From Semisulcospira habei (Eukaryota > Mollusca > Gastropoda > Semisulcospiridae): 64,000 nucleotides of DNA. Made by a program: the position numbers and the translations under genes. The stretch spans positions 120,798,417-120,862,416 of the forward strand of contig BTPG01000005.1 in the NCBI GenBank assembly GCA_036245525.1, written 5' to 3'. The notes beneath the pieces were generated by a model. That model was given only the letters and a program-made list of their open reading frames with translations. It was not told the origin of the DNA and did not search any database. Each line of letters opens with the position of its first letter. The first letter of the stretch is position 1. This document shows positions 54,171 through 63,909 of the stretch, in pieces.

Positions 54171-55596
54171 TGAAAAACGGACATATTCCCTGTTGCCAAA
54201 TCACGGCACACTATTTGAACACTTCTGGCATTTCTCTGTATTACAAGTACAAGTGTATTACAGTTTCAAGTATCATGGTATTACCATACACTGGGTAGGC
54301 AGATCAGCGCCATTAAACACAAGAAGCACTGCCTTAATCTTTAACATGGGGAGGCTCAAGGCTGAAATTAATAAAAGTAGGTATAGTCCTCTCAAAACCA
54401 TGACAGTTCAGGACACTTATCAACAATTGTAGTTTAAGGGTGGTTCCAGGTTAGTTTGGTGCCTCTAGTACAAGCTAGGAAGGTCTACCGTGCACACCCC
54501 CCCCCCCCCCCCCCCAGTACTCAATAAGATGGGTTTCAAAGTGTTCCTTAGTATGTCCTGAGATGTTTAAGCCATGTTCCCCGAAAATCCTTAGGAACAC
54601 ACCAGAGATATAGCCGATGGCGCAAGGGTACCCCCATTCACGCTCTTCGCAGGTGCTAAAATGAGGTTGAGAAACATTTTCCTCTAAATAAATCAGAATT
54701 CATTCCAGAAACCCAAATCAGGCACTATTATGTCAAGGCACACCTTCTGCATCCTCTGCAAAAAACAGAATGAAAAAATATTGAATCTCTGGCTCACAGT
54801 GAAGGTATTTGTGCACCCATTAAACGACCATTTCCGCGAAATCGCAAAAAAAAGACAAAAATAATGTGTCAGATGCCTTCAGACATTTTCTATAGCACTG
54901 ACAGTCCATTTTCAGGTTTACATCATTAAAACAGGATGTCACAATTATTATAAACTTGACTAGGTGATGCTGTGATCCCTGTGAGTGCCACAGTGGTTGA
55001 TTTTGTATCCCTACCCCCAAGTTGTAAAAATACACAAAATTAATTAGAAAAAATTGCTTAAGTTATTCCATTTTATTTTGACCTCTTTTTACCTATTAAG
55101 TTTCAATAATGTGAGCATAAAGTGCAAGAAAATAAGTTAAGTCGTCATCCTTTACGGTACATTCGTGGTGAATGATAACGTTTTCCCATTTAAAATTGCC
55201 GAATTGGGAAACGTACATCGTTTCCGGTGCCCTCAGAAATTTTGTATACAACTGATAGGTCTTTGTTAGGTTTTATTGGTTAGGATAGAGTACCACAGTT
55301 ACTCCCAACCTGATTTTGTGATGCTATGAATGATGCATTTAGGGGCCACAGTGGCTGAATCTGCTGCCCTACCCCCATTTTACCAGTACGCAAAGTAACG
55401 CAAAATAATCATAAAAATTGCTTACGTCATACTCCTCTGTTTAAATATTTTTTGTTGCCAGTTTTTTTAAAGTATGCATATTGAGCATAACAAGTTGTGA
55501 TCATTTCATTAATTTCAATGAAACCCATCAATTTAATTGTAACTATGATATTTTACTTAGCGTAAGGCAGGTCTAGTAAGGTCTCCCCTTTTCCTT

Positions 55597-56028
55597 TCAT
55601 TTATTTTCATCTAGAAATGTGTAAATATGAATGTGCAATAAAGTTTCATGGTTCCTAATAGCCAAAACAATGTTATCAAAAATACTTAGTTTCCACATGT
55701 CGACTACGAGATCTCCACTTCCACCTTCTGCAACGTTCAATTTTGTATGGCCGTCTTTAAATCTTATATTGTTCTGGCTGCCAATAAGTGAGCTGTCAAG
55801 AGCTAGGCAGCATGTGTTCAGAGTTTGGTGTATAGGGGCGTGTCTTCTGGTCAGAACTGCCAGCAGACCGCTTCTGTGTATGGACATGTTTGGAGAATGT
55901 GCTAAGGAGACTGATTTTCTATGCCAAATTCGCATAGGGCTGTTTCCGCATGACCCAATCTCACGAGGTGAGTCCAGCAGGGTCCTTACGGTCTGTGAAC
56001 ATTTGTGAAAGTTGTTAAAAAATGACAA
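55597..56028 (-). pseudogene. Unidentified open frame inside the foldback element
   Basis: A 143-codon frame contains coding-like stretches such as SVSLAHSPNMSIHRSGLLAV and DLVVDMWKLSIFDNIVLAI. An acceptor-like TTTCACAAATGTTCACAG precedes part of it. A long frame is also open on the opposite strand, so coding is uncertain. Function not recognised. Confidence 0.25.
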
Positions 56029-57309
56029 GGCTTTTTCAGGGCCCTGGAAAGTCTGTCAATTTCAGTCCTTTTCCTTAAAGTCTGTGAAAGTTTGTACAAA
56101 ATTACAACGTGCTGGCAGACTTTTGTCTACTTCTTTTTTTTTTTCTCCCCCAATTTGTGACTATTCCATTGCGAACGATCATGCTGACGCTTGTTGCAAG
56201 TGATCTATATTTAGCTCTGATCATAAAGTGACTGCATGGCCTTTCTGCCGAACATTCTGATTGGTTGTTTACGCTTCTACCGAAGTCCGCCATTCGCTAA
56301 GCGTTCTTTTATTTTGGTATCTCTTCATGCATTAGGCACGGAAGCTTCAAATAATTGCTGATACAGAGTGATCTGATTAAAGTGTGTAAACCTTCAGGCT
56401 TCATTTTGGGTTTGTGAAACGTTCCTGCTTTTCTGTATGGACCCAGTCCAGAGTAAGCAGTGCGTAAATGAAAGATGGTGGCCTGGCTCTCCCTGTTCAG
56501 CTTGTTGATGTCATCTGCCCACAGGCTGCAGCCGCCATTCTGCTGTTGCTAATCACTTTGTTGTTGTAGTGTCTCCATTCCCAGCTAGTCCAGAATGCAC
56601 TGGAATCCACTGCAGCACTATTTTGTGGACAGGGTATCCAGTCTATCTAGAAGCTTCCTGGTGAGATCAGTGGATCAAGCTGCTGCCTTTCCCTAGCTAG
56701 TGCTCTGCTGCTGTGTTGAGCACCTGCAGATCTGTACGATAGTTGGAGCTGCTGCCACCAGCTGGTAAGGAGAGGGAGGTAGTAGTGCGGTCTGCACAAC
56801 AGATGTACACGCCACTTCCTTCATTCCGCACGGCATCTTATGTGGTATCACAGCTGCTGTGAGGGTAGCGCTTGTGCACAACCTCCAGCAAGATGGCTTT
56901 GTGCAGTGCCACGACCTTTGGTAAGGAGTCCTGGAACATTGTTTATGTTGTCTTGAAGGCTCTTTCAAGATGTCCAGGTATCTGAAGGGAGCTGTTCACA
57001 CATCTTTGGGCTTGGTTCCAGGACGTCAGTGTTAGCCCTTTGCAGGACCTTCAGTTGGCGGTTCAGATTTGGGCGGTTCAGATTTGGACATTTCTGACGG
57101 TTCTTGGTCTGCTCCTGTAGTCTCCCATGCTGTCGGTGTTTAGTAAGTTTCTTCATCGTGTGTGCTGTTCTGTATTCCAGTGGCTCCAATGTCCTCCATT
57201 TCCTAAATTGGGGTGCTCCAGATGGCTCTAAGAATGTCACTGCATCATGAGAATGATCCATGTTCTGCATCTTGTCAAGCCTGGCTTTTTGGGTTTTGCA
57301 GGCAGTGTT

Positions 57310-57860
57310 TCATGTTGTCGATGTATCTTGGTACCGCACAACTGGTCTGACCGAGCAGGTGTTTGCTTGTGCCAGGATGCTGTAATTTGCGCCAATGTGG
57401 TCCCCACCAGTTTTTTCATCAGAGACTTTTTTTTTTTGCAGCTCTAGCTTCCATGGCTTCAATATGAGGCCTCCACATGAATCCAGTAATTTATTTGTTG
57501 CCAGTAAAGTTGGCCTGTCTGTCTTTGGTACTTGAAGGTCTCCAGTTTTGAGGTGACCTCTTCCGTCTGATTGAAAGAGATGGTCTAGCTCAGTTTGAGT
57601 GGCCTCTTTCAGTCCAGCTGCTGACTCTATTGGCAACATCCTGGATTCTGGAGGATGCTATTTCTTTATGTTTTCTGGAGGATGCTATTTCTTTATGTTC
57701 TGCTGCGCTCCACACTGCAAAGTCATCCGCATGGAGGATGTTCGAGACGAACCTTGGTACTGTTGTACTGATGTCATTAATGTAGACCAAAAACAGCATC
57801 AGACACAACATCTCCCTGAGGTACACCTTCCCCGAGTTTGACAAGAGTGCTGAATGTGCA
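57310..57860 (-). pseudogene. Jockey-like LINE reverse transcriptase remnant
   Basis: On the minus strand LCLMLFLVYINDISTTVP and NILHADDFAVWSAAEHKE show the RT block ending with an ADD box (HADD), the catalytic motif of jockey-type LINEs. It continues with RIQDVANRVSSWTE. A 9-residue segment (KHKEIASSR) is duplicated. It is followed in another frame by LKTGDLQVPKTDRPT. Further decayed LINE sequence extends to about 56700. Inactive. Confidence 0.65.
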
Positions 57861-59128
57861 GACGATAGAAGCTTCAGCGGGAGCCCCTGTTAAGCATGCC
57901 TTAAATAAAAAAATTTACAATTAAATTGATGGGTCACATTGAAATTAATGAAATGATCACAAATGTTTATGCTCAATATGCATATTTTGTTAAGAAAACT
58001 GGCAACAAACATATTTAATCAGAGGAGCAATTGTTATGATCATTTTTCGTTCCTTTGCGTACAGGTAAAATGGGGGTAGGGCAGCAGATTCAGTCACTGT
58101 AGCCCCTAAATGCATCACAGCATCATAAAATCAGGTTGGGAGTAACTGTGGTACTCTTTCCTAAACAATAAAACCTAAAAAAGACCTATCAGTTGTATAC
58201 AAAATTTCTGAGGGCATCAGAAACAACGTAAGTTTCCCAATTCGGCAATTTTAAATGGGAAAAAGCTATCATTCACCACGAACATACCGTAAAGGATGCC
58301 GACTTTCCTTATTTTCTTGCACTTTATGCTCACATTATTCAAACTTAATAGGTAAAGAGAGGTCAAAATAAAATGGAATAACTTAAGCAATTTTTTCTAA
58401 TTAATTTTGTGTATTTTTAAACTTGGGGGTAGGGATACAAAATCAATCACTGTGGCACTCACAGTAATCACAGCATCACATAGTCAAGTTTATAATAATT
58501 GTGACATCCTGTTTTAATGATGTAAACCTGAAAATGGACTGTCAGTGCTATAGAAAATGTCTGAAGGCATCTGACACATTATTTTTGTCTTTTTTTGCGA
58601 TTTCGCGGAAATGGTCGTTTAATGGGTGCACAAATACCTTCACTGTGAGCCAGAGATTCAATATTTTTTCATTCTGTTTTTTGCAGAGGATGCAGAAGGT
58701 GTGCCTTGACATAATATTGCCTGATTTGGGTTTCTGGAATGAATTCTGATTTATTTAGAGGAAAATGTTTCTCAACCTCATTTTAGCACCTGCGAAGAGC
58801 GTGAATGGGGGTACCCTTGCGCCATCGGCTATATCTCTGGTGTGTTCCTAAGGATTTTCGGGGAACATGGCTTAAACATCTCAGGACATACTAAGGAACA
58901 CTTTGAAACCCATCTTATTGAGTACTGGGGGGGGGGGGGGGGGGGGGGAGTGCACGGTAGACCTTCCTAGCTTATGGACTACAAGCTAATCTGCAGTAGC
59001 CCCTTAATGATAATGGTTGATATTGTTTCTAAATTTAGTGTCTATGGATTAATTCGTATGTACCACGATATAACTGGACACAAACCTCTGTGTACGCTTA
59101 AAGCAGTTCAAACTATGCCAACTAATCA

Positions 59129-59199
59129 TCATCTTTTGTTTTTACTCTTTGGTGCTTTCTCAAGGCCTTGAATGTATTTCCGTGGTATCTTGTATTTGT
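59129..59199 (-). CDS. EIF2D: EIF2D last exon (C terminus)
   Basis: Eukaryotic initiation factor 2D delivers or removes tRNA at the ribosomal P site during non-canonical initiation and recycling. This exon follows a TTTTTTCAG acceptor and completes the phase-1 codon left by the previous exon. It encodes DKYKIPRKYIQGLEKAPKSK plus NKR and a TGA stop at 59131-59129. The IPRKYIQGLEKA block and basic tail match the conserved end of the eIF2D SUI1 domain. The codon count is 24 with the stop. The foldback element ends only about 155 bp downstream; no clear polyadenylation signal was seen between them. Confidence 0.85.
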
Positions 59200-59580
59200 C
59201 TGAAAAAAGAAAGAAAACTAATTATAAAGTTAAACACAGCGTTTGTAATTTCGAAGCTGCAAATTTAGTCAATCTTGGTCAATCCCGCATTGGTTGTCTC
59301 CCTCAATTCACAGTAGAGAATCGATGGACACAACCAGCATGGGTCAATCGATATCCAGCTGTAGCTTATCACATATGAATGACTTGAACATTTAAAAACT
59401 GACAGTCTGAAATACAGCAATCATTAGCCTAACAGAATTTTTTATGGTACTTATTCCCTGCATCTGTTGGATAAAAGTTTGATAAAACAGTTTCTTCCCA
59501 GTTTACTTGTACTCATGCAATGTAAAGCAAACAAAATACAACTGTCAATGAGCAAAACATATGTTTTAAAAAAGACATAC

Positions 59581-59737
59581 CAAGCAGTAATCCTGCTATA
59601 AAGTTGATCTGGTTTCCTTGAACAACAACCTCTGCACAGTTGATAGCAGAGGCACTGCACGCTACCCCACGCTGCACAGCCTGAGCAAACGCTTTTGGGT
59701 CTACACCATACATCTCCAAGTTCTCCACTGTAGTTGT
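59581..59737 (-). CDS. EIF2D: EIF2D penultimate exon (SUI1 domain core)
   Basis: The acceptor TTTTGTTTCAG is followed by 157 bp and the donor GTATGTC. The exon enters in phase 0 and leaves in phase 1. It encodes TTTVENLEMYGVDPKAFAQA, then VQRGVACSASAINCAEVVVQ and GNQINFIAGLLL. The LE.YG.DP block, the V.VQGNQ block and GLLL are characteristic of eIF2D. The SUI1/eIF1-like domain contacts the small ribosomal subunit near the P site. A 381-bp intron separates it from the last exon. Confidence 0.9.
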
Positions 59738-59754
59738 CTGAAACAAAAGTACTT

Positions 59755-59960
59755 TTAAACCCCACGGCCACATTTCCAAACTTTTGGAGGCATTGTCTAA
59801 CGACTGTGTACCAGTTGTAGGAGATGGATTGATCATGATAATTCAAGGGTAGTGTCAGATGAGATTGGCGCCTTATGGTGCCAAGCTCCTCTGGCACTAC
59901 CCTTGAATTATCATGATCAATCCATCTCCTGCTTCAGGGTCTTGGGGCTAAATGGGTCAA
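59755..59960. mobile_element. Family A mini-element in an EIF2D intron
   Basis: Ends AAACCCCACGGCCACA and TTGGGGCTAAATGGGTCAAG. The asymmetric left segment carries CCAAACTTTTGGAGGCATTG. Hairpin core about 59818-59932 (TAGGAGATGGATTGATCATG.., centre GGCGCCTTATGGTGCC). It lies 18 bp upstream, on the gene's strand, of the exon at 59737, immediately outside the splice acceptor. Confidence 0.8.
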
Positions 59961-60187
59961 GTCTTCAACACCATTTTCTCACCCGTATACATTGCCTTGA
60001 AGAGTCAGGTATCAGTAAAAGACAGCAAAATAATAAAGGGAGACAATTTCCTTTTTTGCATTGGCAGAGGAGTAATGCAACAATTCACTTACTCATGTGA
60101 CAATATATCAGCATGTGTGAAAGTGCGACAATTTGATATGTCTGAAAACGGTCTACAGACTATAGCTATGCCTCATGATCCATAGCC

Positions 60188-60256
60188 AGAAAGAAACAAT
60201 AAGTCTCATGAGCCCCTGCAGATGCAGGGGCTCATGAGAATTTATGCCTCTTTCAG
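60188..60256. repeat. Family B hairpin in an EIF2D intron
   Basis: CAGAAAGAAACAATAAGTCTCATG..CCCCTGCAGATGCAGGGGCTCATGAGAATTTATGCCTCTTTCAG. The inner stem is perfect and the outer left arm is diverged. Confidence 0.75.
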
Positions 60257-60423
60257 CTGAAACTGACTGGCTAAATGACTGTTCAGTCTGAACAAAAAAA
60301 CTGAAATTCAGCTTTCTGGAATTTTGAAAAACCTGAATCAGTCTCCAGGACTGAAGACTGTCGCCCATGTATCAGTTAAGAAACAAGCATATTTTGCAGA
60401 CAGTGCAAAGGTCACAGACACGG

Positions 60424-60841
60424 CGGGCGGTCCGTGGCGCAGTGGTTAAGGCGCCTGCCACCAATGCTAAAGGTGCGAGGTTCGATTACGGGTTCCGGCG
60501 TCGGATTTTTCTCCTCTAGTAAGTGTCACCGTTAATTCGGGCGGACCGTCGGGGGTTCTTTCTCCGGGTACTCCGGCTCTTCCTCCCCCTCCACTTTGGT
60601 ATCAGTTTCAGTCCACTTAATCAAATTTCAAATACAAATGATTTTGAATTTTCAAAAACTACAGTAGCTCGCTTGAGCTTGCCCTTAGCACCACGTGAAA
60701 GTTCTGTGTTTAAGTTCAGTGTGTGAGTGAATGCGCGTGATTCACGTGAGCGTGCTTGTTGGATTCTGTTCGCGGCGGCGCTTTGAGCCGATTTTCAATT
60801 GGGATAAAGCGCCTATTTAATGCGCTTATTATTATTATTAT
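60424..60841 (+). mobile_element. tRNA-derived SINE, second copy
   Basis: GGGCGGTCCGTGGCGCAGTG head, GGTGCGAGGTTCGATTAC B-box region, shared body AAGTGTCACCGTTAATTCGG, 3' end AAAGCGCCTATTTAATGCGC and (TTA)n. Same family as 35141-35592. Its tail abuts the 3' end of the minus-strand LINE, so target duplications are not readable. Confidence 0.85.
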
Positions 60842-62606
60842 TTCTCTCTTGGCTTGACTTCGCGAACGAAGATTCTATAGGGCTTGCCCACGTCGTCTGC
60901 AGGCATTTTCGTGGCTGCGGAGGCCAATCCGGGACAGGCAGGTTCGACCGCAGTGGCTGCATGGGAAGGTCTGGTCAGGGTTCTGAGTTACGACAACTCT
61001 GTTGTTTTTTTTCTTCTGAACCGCTTGTCCTTAAGGTTAGCTCTGCGAGAGTCCTCAAAGGAGACGGCTGCCTTGTGAATGGTGGAGCGCCAGGTGTCAC
61101 AGTCCGCAGCAAGTGAAGACCACTGGCGGTGGTCGATTTGGCAGGCACTAAGTGACTTCTTGAGACCGTCTTTGTATCTCTTCTTTGGTGCCCCTCTGTC
61201 TCGGTGTCCAGTGGCGAGCTCGCCGAACAGAGTGATCTTGGGTAGGCGATGATCCTCCATCCTGGAGACCTGCCCCGCCCAGCGAAGCTGTGTCCGCAGC
61301 AGCAAAGCCTCGATGCTCACAGTTTCCGCCTGTTCAAGGACCTCGACGTTGGTGACATAGTCACTCCAGTGAACGCTGAGGATGGTACGCAGGCAGCGCT
61401 GGTGAAAGCGTTCGAGGAGTCGTAGTTGGCTGCGGTAGCGGGCCCAGGACTCGGAACCATACAGCAGGGTGGTGAGGACGACAGCTCTGTACACGCTGAT
61501 CTTGGTGCCTTTTTTCAGCTGTTGATTGTGCCACACCCGCTTGAATAGTCGCCCGAAAGTACTGTTCGCTTTTGCCAGCCTGTTGTCAAGCTCCTTGTCC
61601 AGCTTAGCGTCTGACGTGATGATGCAGCCAAGGTAGGTAAACTGGTGTACAGACTTCAGTTCGGACTCGCCGATGGTGATGTGGGGAGGGCAATGCTCTT
61701 CCTTGGGTGCCGGCTGATGAAGGACCTCTGTCTTTTTCAGACTGACCTCAAGTCCAAAGAGCTGGGCGGCATCTGCGAAGCAGGACGTAATGCGCTGCAA
61801 GGCTCTCTCTGTGTGTGCAACGAGGGCAGCGTCATCAGCAAAGAGCAGCTCACGAATCAGTTGGTCTAGGGTTTTCGTGTGGGCCTGCAGTCGTCTGAGG
61901 TTGAACAGGCTGCCATCGAGACGATACCTGATGTACACTGCGTCGTCATCGTCGAGGTCCACTGTGGCCTGCTTCAACATCATGCTAAAGAAGATGGTGA
62001 AGAGGGTCGGTGCCAGCACGCAGCCTTGCTTCACGCCGTTGCGAATGGGGAATGGTTCTGAGAGGTCACTGTTTAGTCTGACCTGGCCTTGCTGGTCCTC
62101 GTGGAGCTGGACGATCATGTTGAGGAACTTTGGGGGACAGCCTAGTCGCTCCAGGATCTGCCACATACCTTGCCTGCTCACAGTGTCAAACGCTTTTGTT
62201 AGGTCGACAAACGTTACGTACAGCCCTTTGTTCTGCTCGCGGCACTTCTCCTGAAGCTGTCTCAGCACAAAGACCATGTCGGTGGTACTCCTGTTGGCTC
62301 TGAAGCCACACTGGCCCTCTGGGAGGTGGTCTTCAGCGATGGCAGGTACTAGCCGATTCAGGAGCAACCTTGCGAGAATTTTCCCAGCAATGGACAGCAG
62401 GGTAATTCCACGATAATTAGAGCAGGCAGACTTCTCTCCTTTGTTCTTGTACAGGGTGATGATGACTGCATCACGGAGATCCTTTGGTAGTGTTCCTTTT
62501 TCCCAGCAGCAGAGAAAGAGGTCGTGGAGCTTGTTGTGCAGTGCTGGGCCTCCATGTTTCCAGATCTCTGGCGGGATTCCATCAATGCCTGCTGCTTTGC
62601 CACTGT
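60842..62606 (-). mobile_element. 5'-truncated LINE with long intact RT frame
   Basis: The plus-strand left edge is the LINE 3' end (TCTCTCTTGGCTTGACTTCG). Its 3' UTR, RT frame and truncated 5' edge near 62606 follow on the minus strand. It lies in an EIF2D intron in the same orientation as the gene. Endonuclease is missing. Confidence 0.8.
60988..62604 (-). CDS. LINE reverse transcriptase, partial but open (about 539 codons)
   Basis: The frame is open from SGKAAGIDGIPPEIWKHGGP at 62604 to the TAG/TAA-type stop at 60988. RT blocks in order are DAVIITLYKNKGEKSACSNY, RGITLLSIAGKILARLLLNR, QCGFRANRSTTDMVF, TFVDLTKAFDTVSRQ (first catalytic Asp), GVKQGCVLAPTLFTIFFSMM, RELLFADDAALVAHT (FADD box), FTYLGCIIT, YGSESWA, then a C-terminal RWAGQVSRMEDHRLPKITLF block. 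This pattern is common in RTE-like or related LINEs often misannotated as host genes in aquatic animals. The exact clade was not fixed. No stop or frameshift was found in the visible frame, unlike the other LINEs here. An endonuclease is lacking, so it is not autonomous. Confidence 0.85.
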   Translation of the reverse strand, partial: SGKAAGIDGIPPEIWKHGGPALHNKLHDLFLCCWEKGTLPKDLRDAVIITLYKNKGEKSACSNYRGITLLSIAGKILARLLLNRLVPAIAEDHLPEGQCGFRANRSTTDMVFVLRQLQEKCREQNKGLYVTFVDLTKAFDTVSRQGMWQILERLGCPPKFLNMIVQLHEDQQGQVRLNSDLSEPFPIRNGVKQGCVLAPTLFTIFFSMMLKQATVDLDDDDAVYIRYRLDGSLFNLRRLQAHTKTLDQLIRELLFADDAALVAHTERALQRITSCFADAAQLFGLEVSLKKTEVLHQPAPKEEHCPPHITIGESELKSVHQFTYLGCIITSDAKLDKELDNRLAKANSTFGRLFKRVWHNQQLKKGTKISVYRAVVLTTLLYGSESWARYRSQLRLLERFHQRCLRTILSVHWSDYVTNVEVLEQAETVSIEALLLRTQLRWAGQVSRMEDHRLPKITLFGELATGHRDRGAPKKRYKDGLKKSLSACQIDHRQWSSLAADCDTWRSTIHKAAVSFEDSRRANLKDKRFRRKKTTELS

Positions 62607-63228
62607 AAGTGTTTTTGTTTGCTTTGTTAAAAATGTTGTTTGTTTTCTATTAATACTTGTGATGATGGTTTGTTTGTGAATACTAATACAAATACTTTAT
62701 TGTCAATTTCTGGATATTGTGTTCAGTTCATGTAACATAAAAGCACAATTGTTGTTAAAGAATGCAGAGATAGATAAGTGGACGCTTGATGCCCACCCCT
62801 CCCCCAGTCAATTAATTGTTCTAATCAACTAGCCATTTGGACAAGCCCACGTCAACCAATACAACCAATGCCTTTATTACCTGGCCGTGCTAGTTCCATT
62901 CCGGAGGTCATTCAAGCTACGATTTTTCATCGGCTGTCAGCCCGCGATTGTTAAGGCAGATCCCCCACGCCACCTAAATAATTAATGCTGCCATTTGCTT
63001 TTTTAAACAAATGTTAATTAAAATATCAACAGTCACAGTTTTTACCCGCTTTGTCAATGCAAACGAAATTGACGATCACAGACACATTTAACTTTGGTTT
63101 AAAGACATTTTCAGCCAGTATGCTAAGGTCATCGGACCAACATGGCCCAGGACATCTCACACACAGTCATGTATTAACAAGCTGCAGCCCACGTCAGCCT
63201 GAAGTCCTTGTGCTCACTGGGAATGTAC

Positions 63229-63349
63229 CTTTTTCCTGTTTCCCCTGTCTTGTACATTGACCTTAATGGGGTCAATCTTGCCTTTCTTCAGCACTGGAGG
63301 CCTGCCGGGGAACTGGATAAGACACCCTGGCTGCATTTTCTCCAACACC
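63229..63349 (-). CDS. EIF2D: EIF2D exon
   Basis: The acceptor TTGATTTTAG, 121 bp and the donor GTACATTCC bound this exon. Entering with one base to finish a codon (AG|G, Arg), it encodes VLEKMQPGCLIQFPGRPPVL then KKGKIDPIKVNVQDRGNRKK and ends in phase 0. The next exon begins TTTVENLEMYG. The KKGK-I-PI-V...RGNRKK-TTV arrangement is that of the linker and start of the eIF2D SUI1 domain. The following intron is about 3.5 kb and carries the LINE, SINE and two hairpins. Confidence 0.85.
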
Positions 63350-63363
63350 CTAAAATCAAGTTA

Positions 63364-63444
63364 TTAGCCCTTTGGCTATCAGATGCGCTTTTTGTCTTGA
63401 TGATTCATCACAAGAAAAAGGACTACCAACAGCCAAAGGGTTAA
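63364..63444. mobile_element. Family C hairpin mini-element in an EIF2D intron
   Basis: TTAGCCCTTTGGCTATCAGA faces AGCCAAAGGGTTAA, with diverged inner stem and the centre GATGATTCATC. It starts 15 bp from the exon at 63349, inside the 467-bp intron. Confidence 0.75.
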
Positions 63445-63816
63445 TGGAATTGCACAAAAAAACATTAAAAAGTGGCATGTCAGCTTTATAAGACATCATA
63501 AGCCAATGTTGCCATAAGTGAAGACAGTTAATTAGCATGACTTAAATAAAGCCAGTGTCACTAGTCACTTAACTTACTAAGTACATGAAAACGTTATTTA
63601 TCTGTTGAAAAAGTACTGAAACAAGATCAAGAATTCTGAGGAAAACTTGTGACAGACTGGGTCAGAGGGGGAAAGAGGCAGTACATTTTTTTTTTTGCAG
63701 AACAAATTCCAGCAAAGAGACACTATTTTCAGCTCAATGCTCTAAAACTGAGTATATTGAAAAAACACACAGATATACATGAAGCAACAAAGAGCAAATA
63801 CTAAAAAAAAAATTAC

Positions 63817-63909
63817 CTGGCAAAAAGGTCATTCCAGCTCATGTGTGAGCGGTCACCCTCACTTTTGGTCAGGACAAGATGTGCTAGCACTGGATCCAAC
63901 TGTATCAGT
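63817..63909 (-). CDS. EIF2D: EIF2D exon (most upstream visible)
   Basis: The acceptor TTATTGCGCAG, 93 bp and the donor GTAATTTT bound this exon. It encodes LIQLDPVLAHLVLTKSEGDR then SHMSWNDLFA and leaves two bases (AG) to complete Arg with the next exon. The W-ND-LF/LL-R segment preceding the linker corresponds to the SWIB/MDM2-like to SUI1 region of eIF2D. Upstream exons lie beyond the window, or within 63930-64000 where none could be fixed. Confidence 0.75.

Larger units (their letters stand above)
54472..58973. mobile_element. Foldback-like element with inverted arms of about 1.07 kb
   Basis: The left arm 54472 to about 55550 and the right arm about 57913-58973 are reverse complements, with scattered substitutions and small indels. 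Both arms begin AAGCTAGGAAGGTCTACCGT, followed about 25 bp in by a C-run (left) or G-run (right). The 2.35-kb interior carries decayed RT sequence on the minus strand. No intact transposase was seen. Flanks CTAGTAC and GGACTAC resemble an imperfect target duplication. It may be a foldback or long-TIR DNA element, or a palindromic duplication of a retroelement end. Confidence 0.75.
54427..59020. mobile_element. Family A hairpin split by the foldback element
   Basis: The left arm TTGTAGTTTAAGGGTGGTTC..TTAGTTTGGTGCC ends at 54471. The right arm CAAGCTAATCTGCAGTAGCC..TAATGATAATGGTTGAT resumes after 58973. Together they make one diverged A palindrome. Confidence 0.65.

Noticed and set aside
55631..56008. 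125-codon plus-strand frame in the foldback element
   Set aside because: It overlaps a longer minus-strand frame. Neither strand could be shown to code, so only the minus frame is listed, at low confidence.
61790..62254. 154-codon plus-strand frame
   Set aside because: It is the antisense shadow of the LINE reverse transcriptase.
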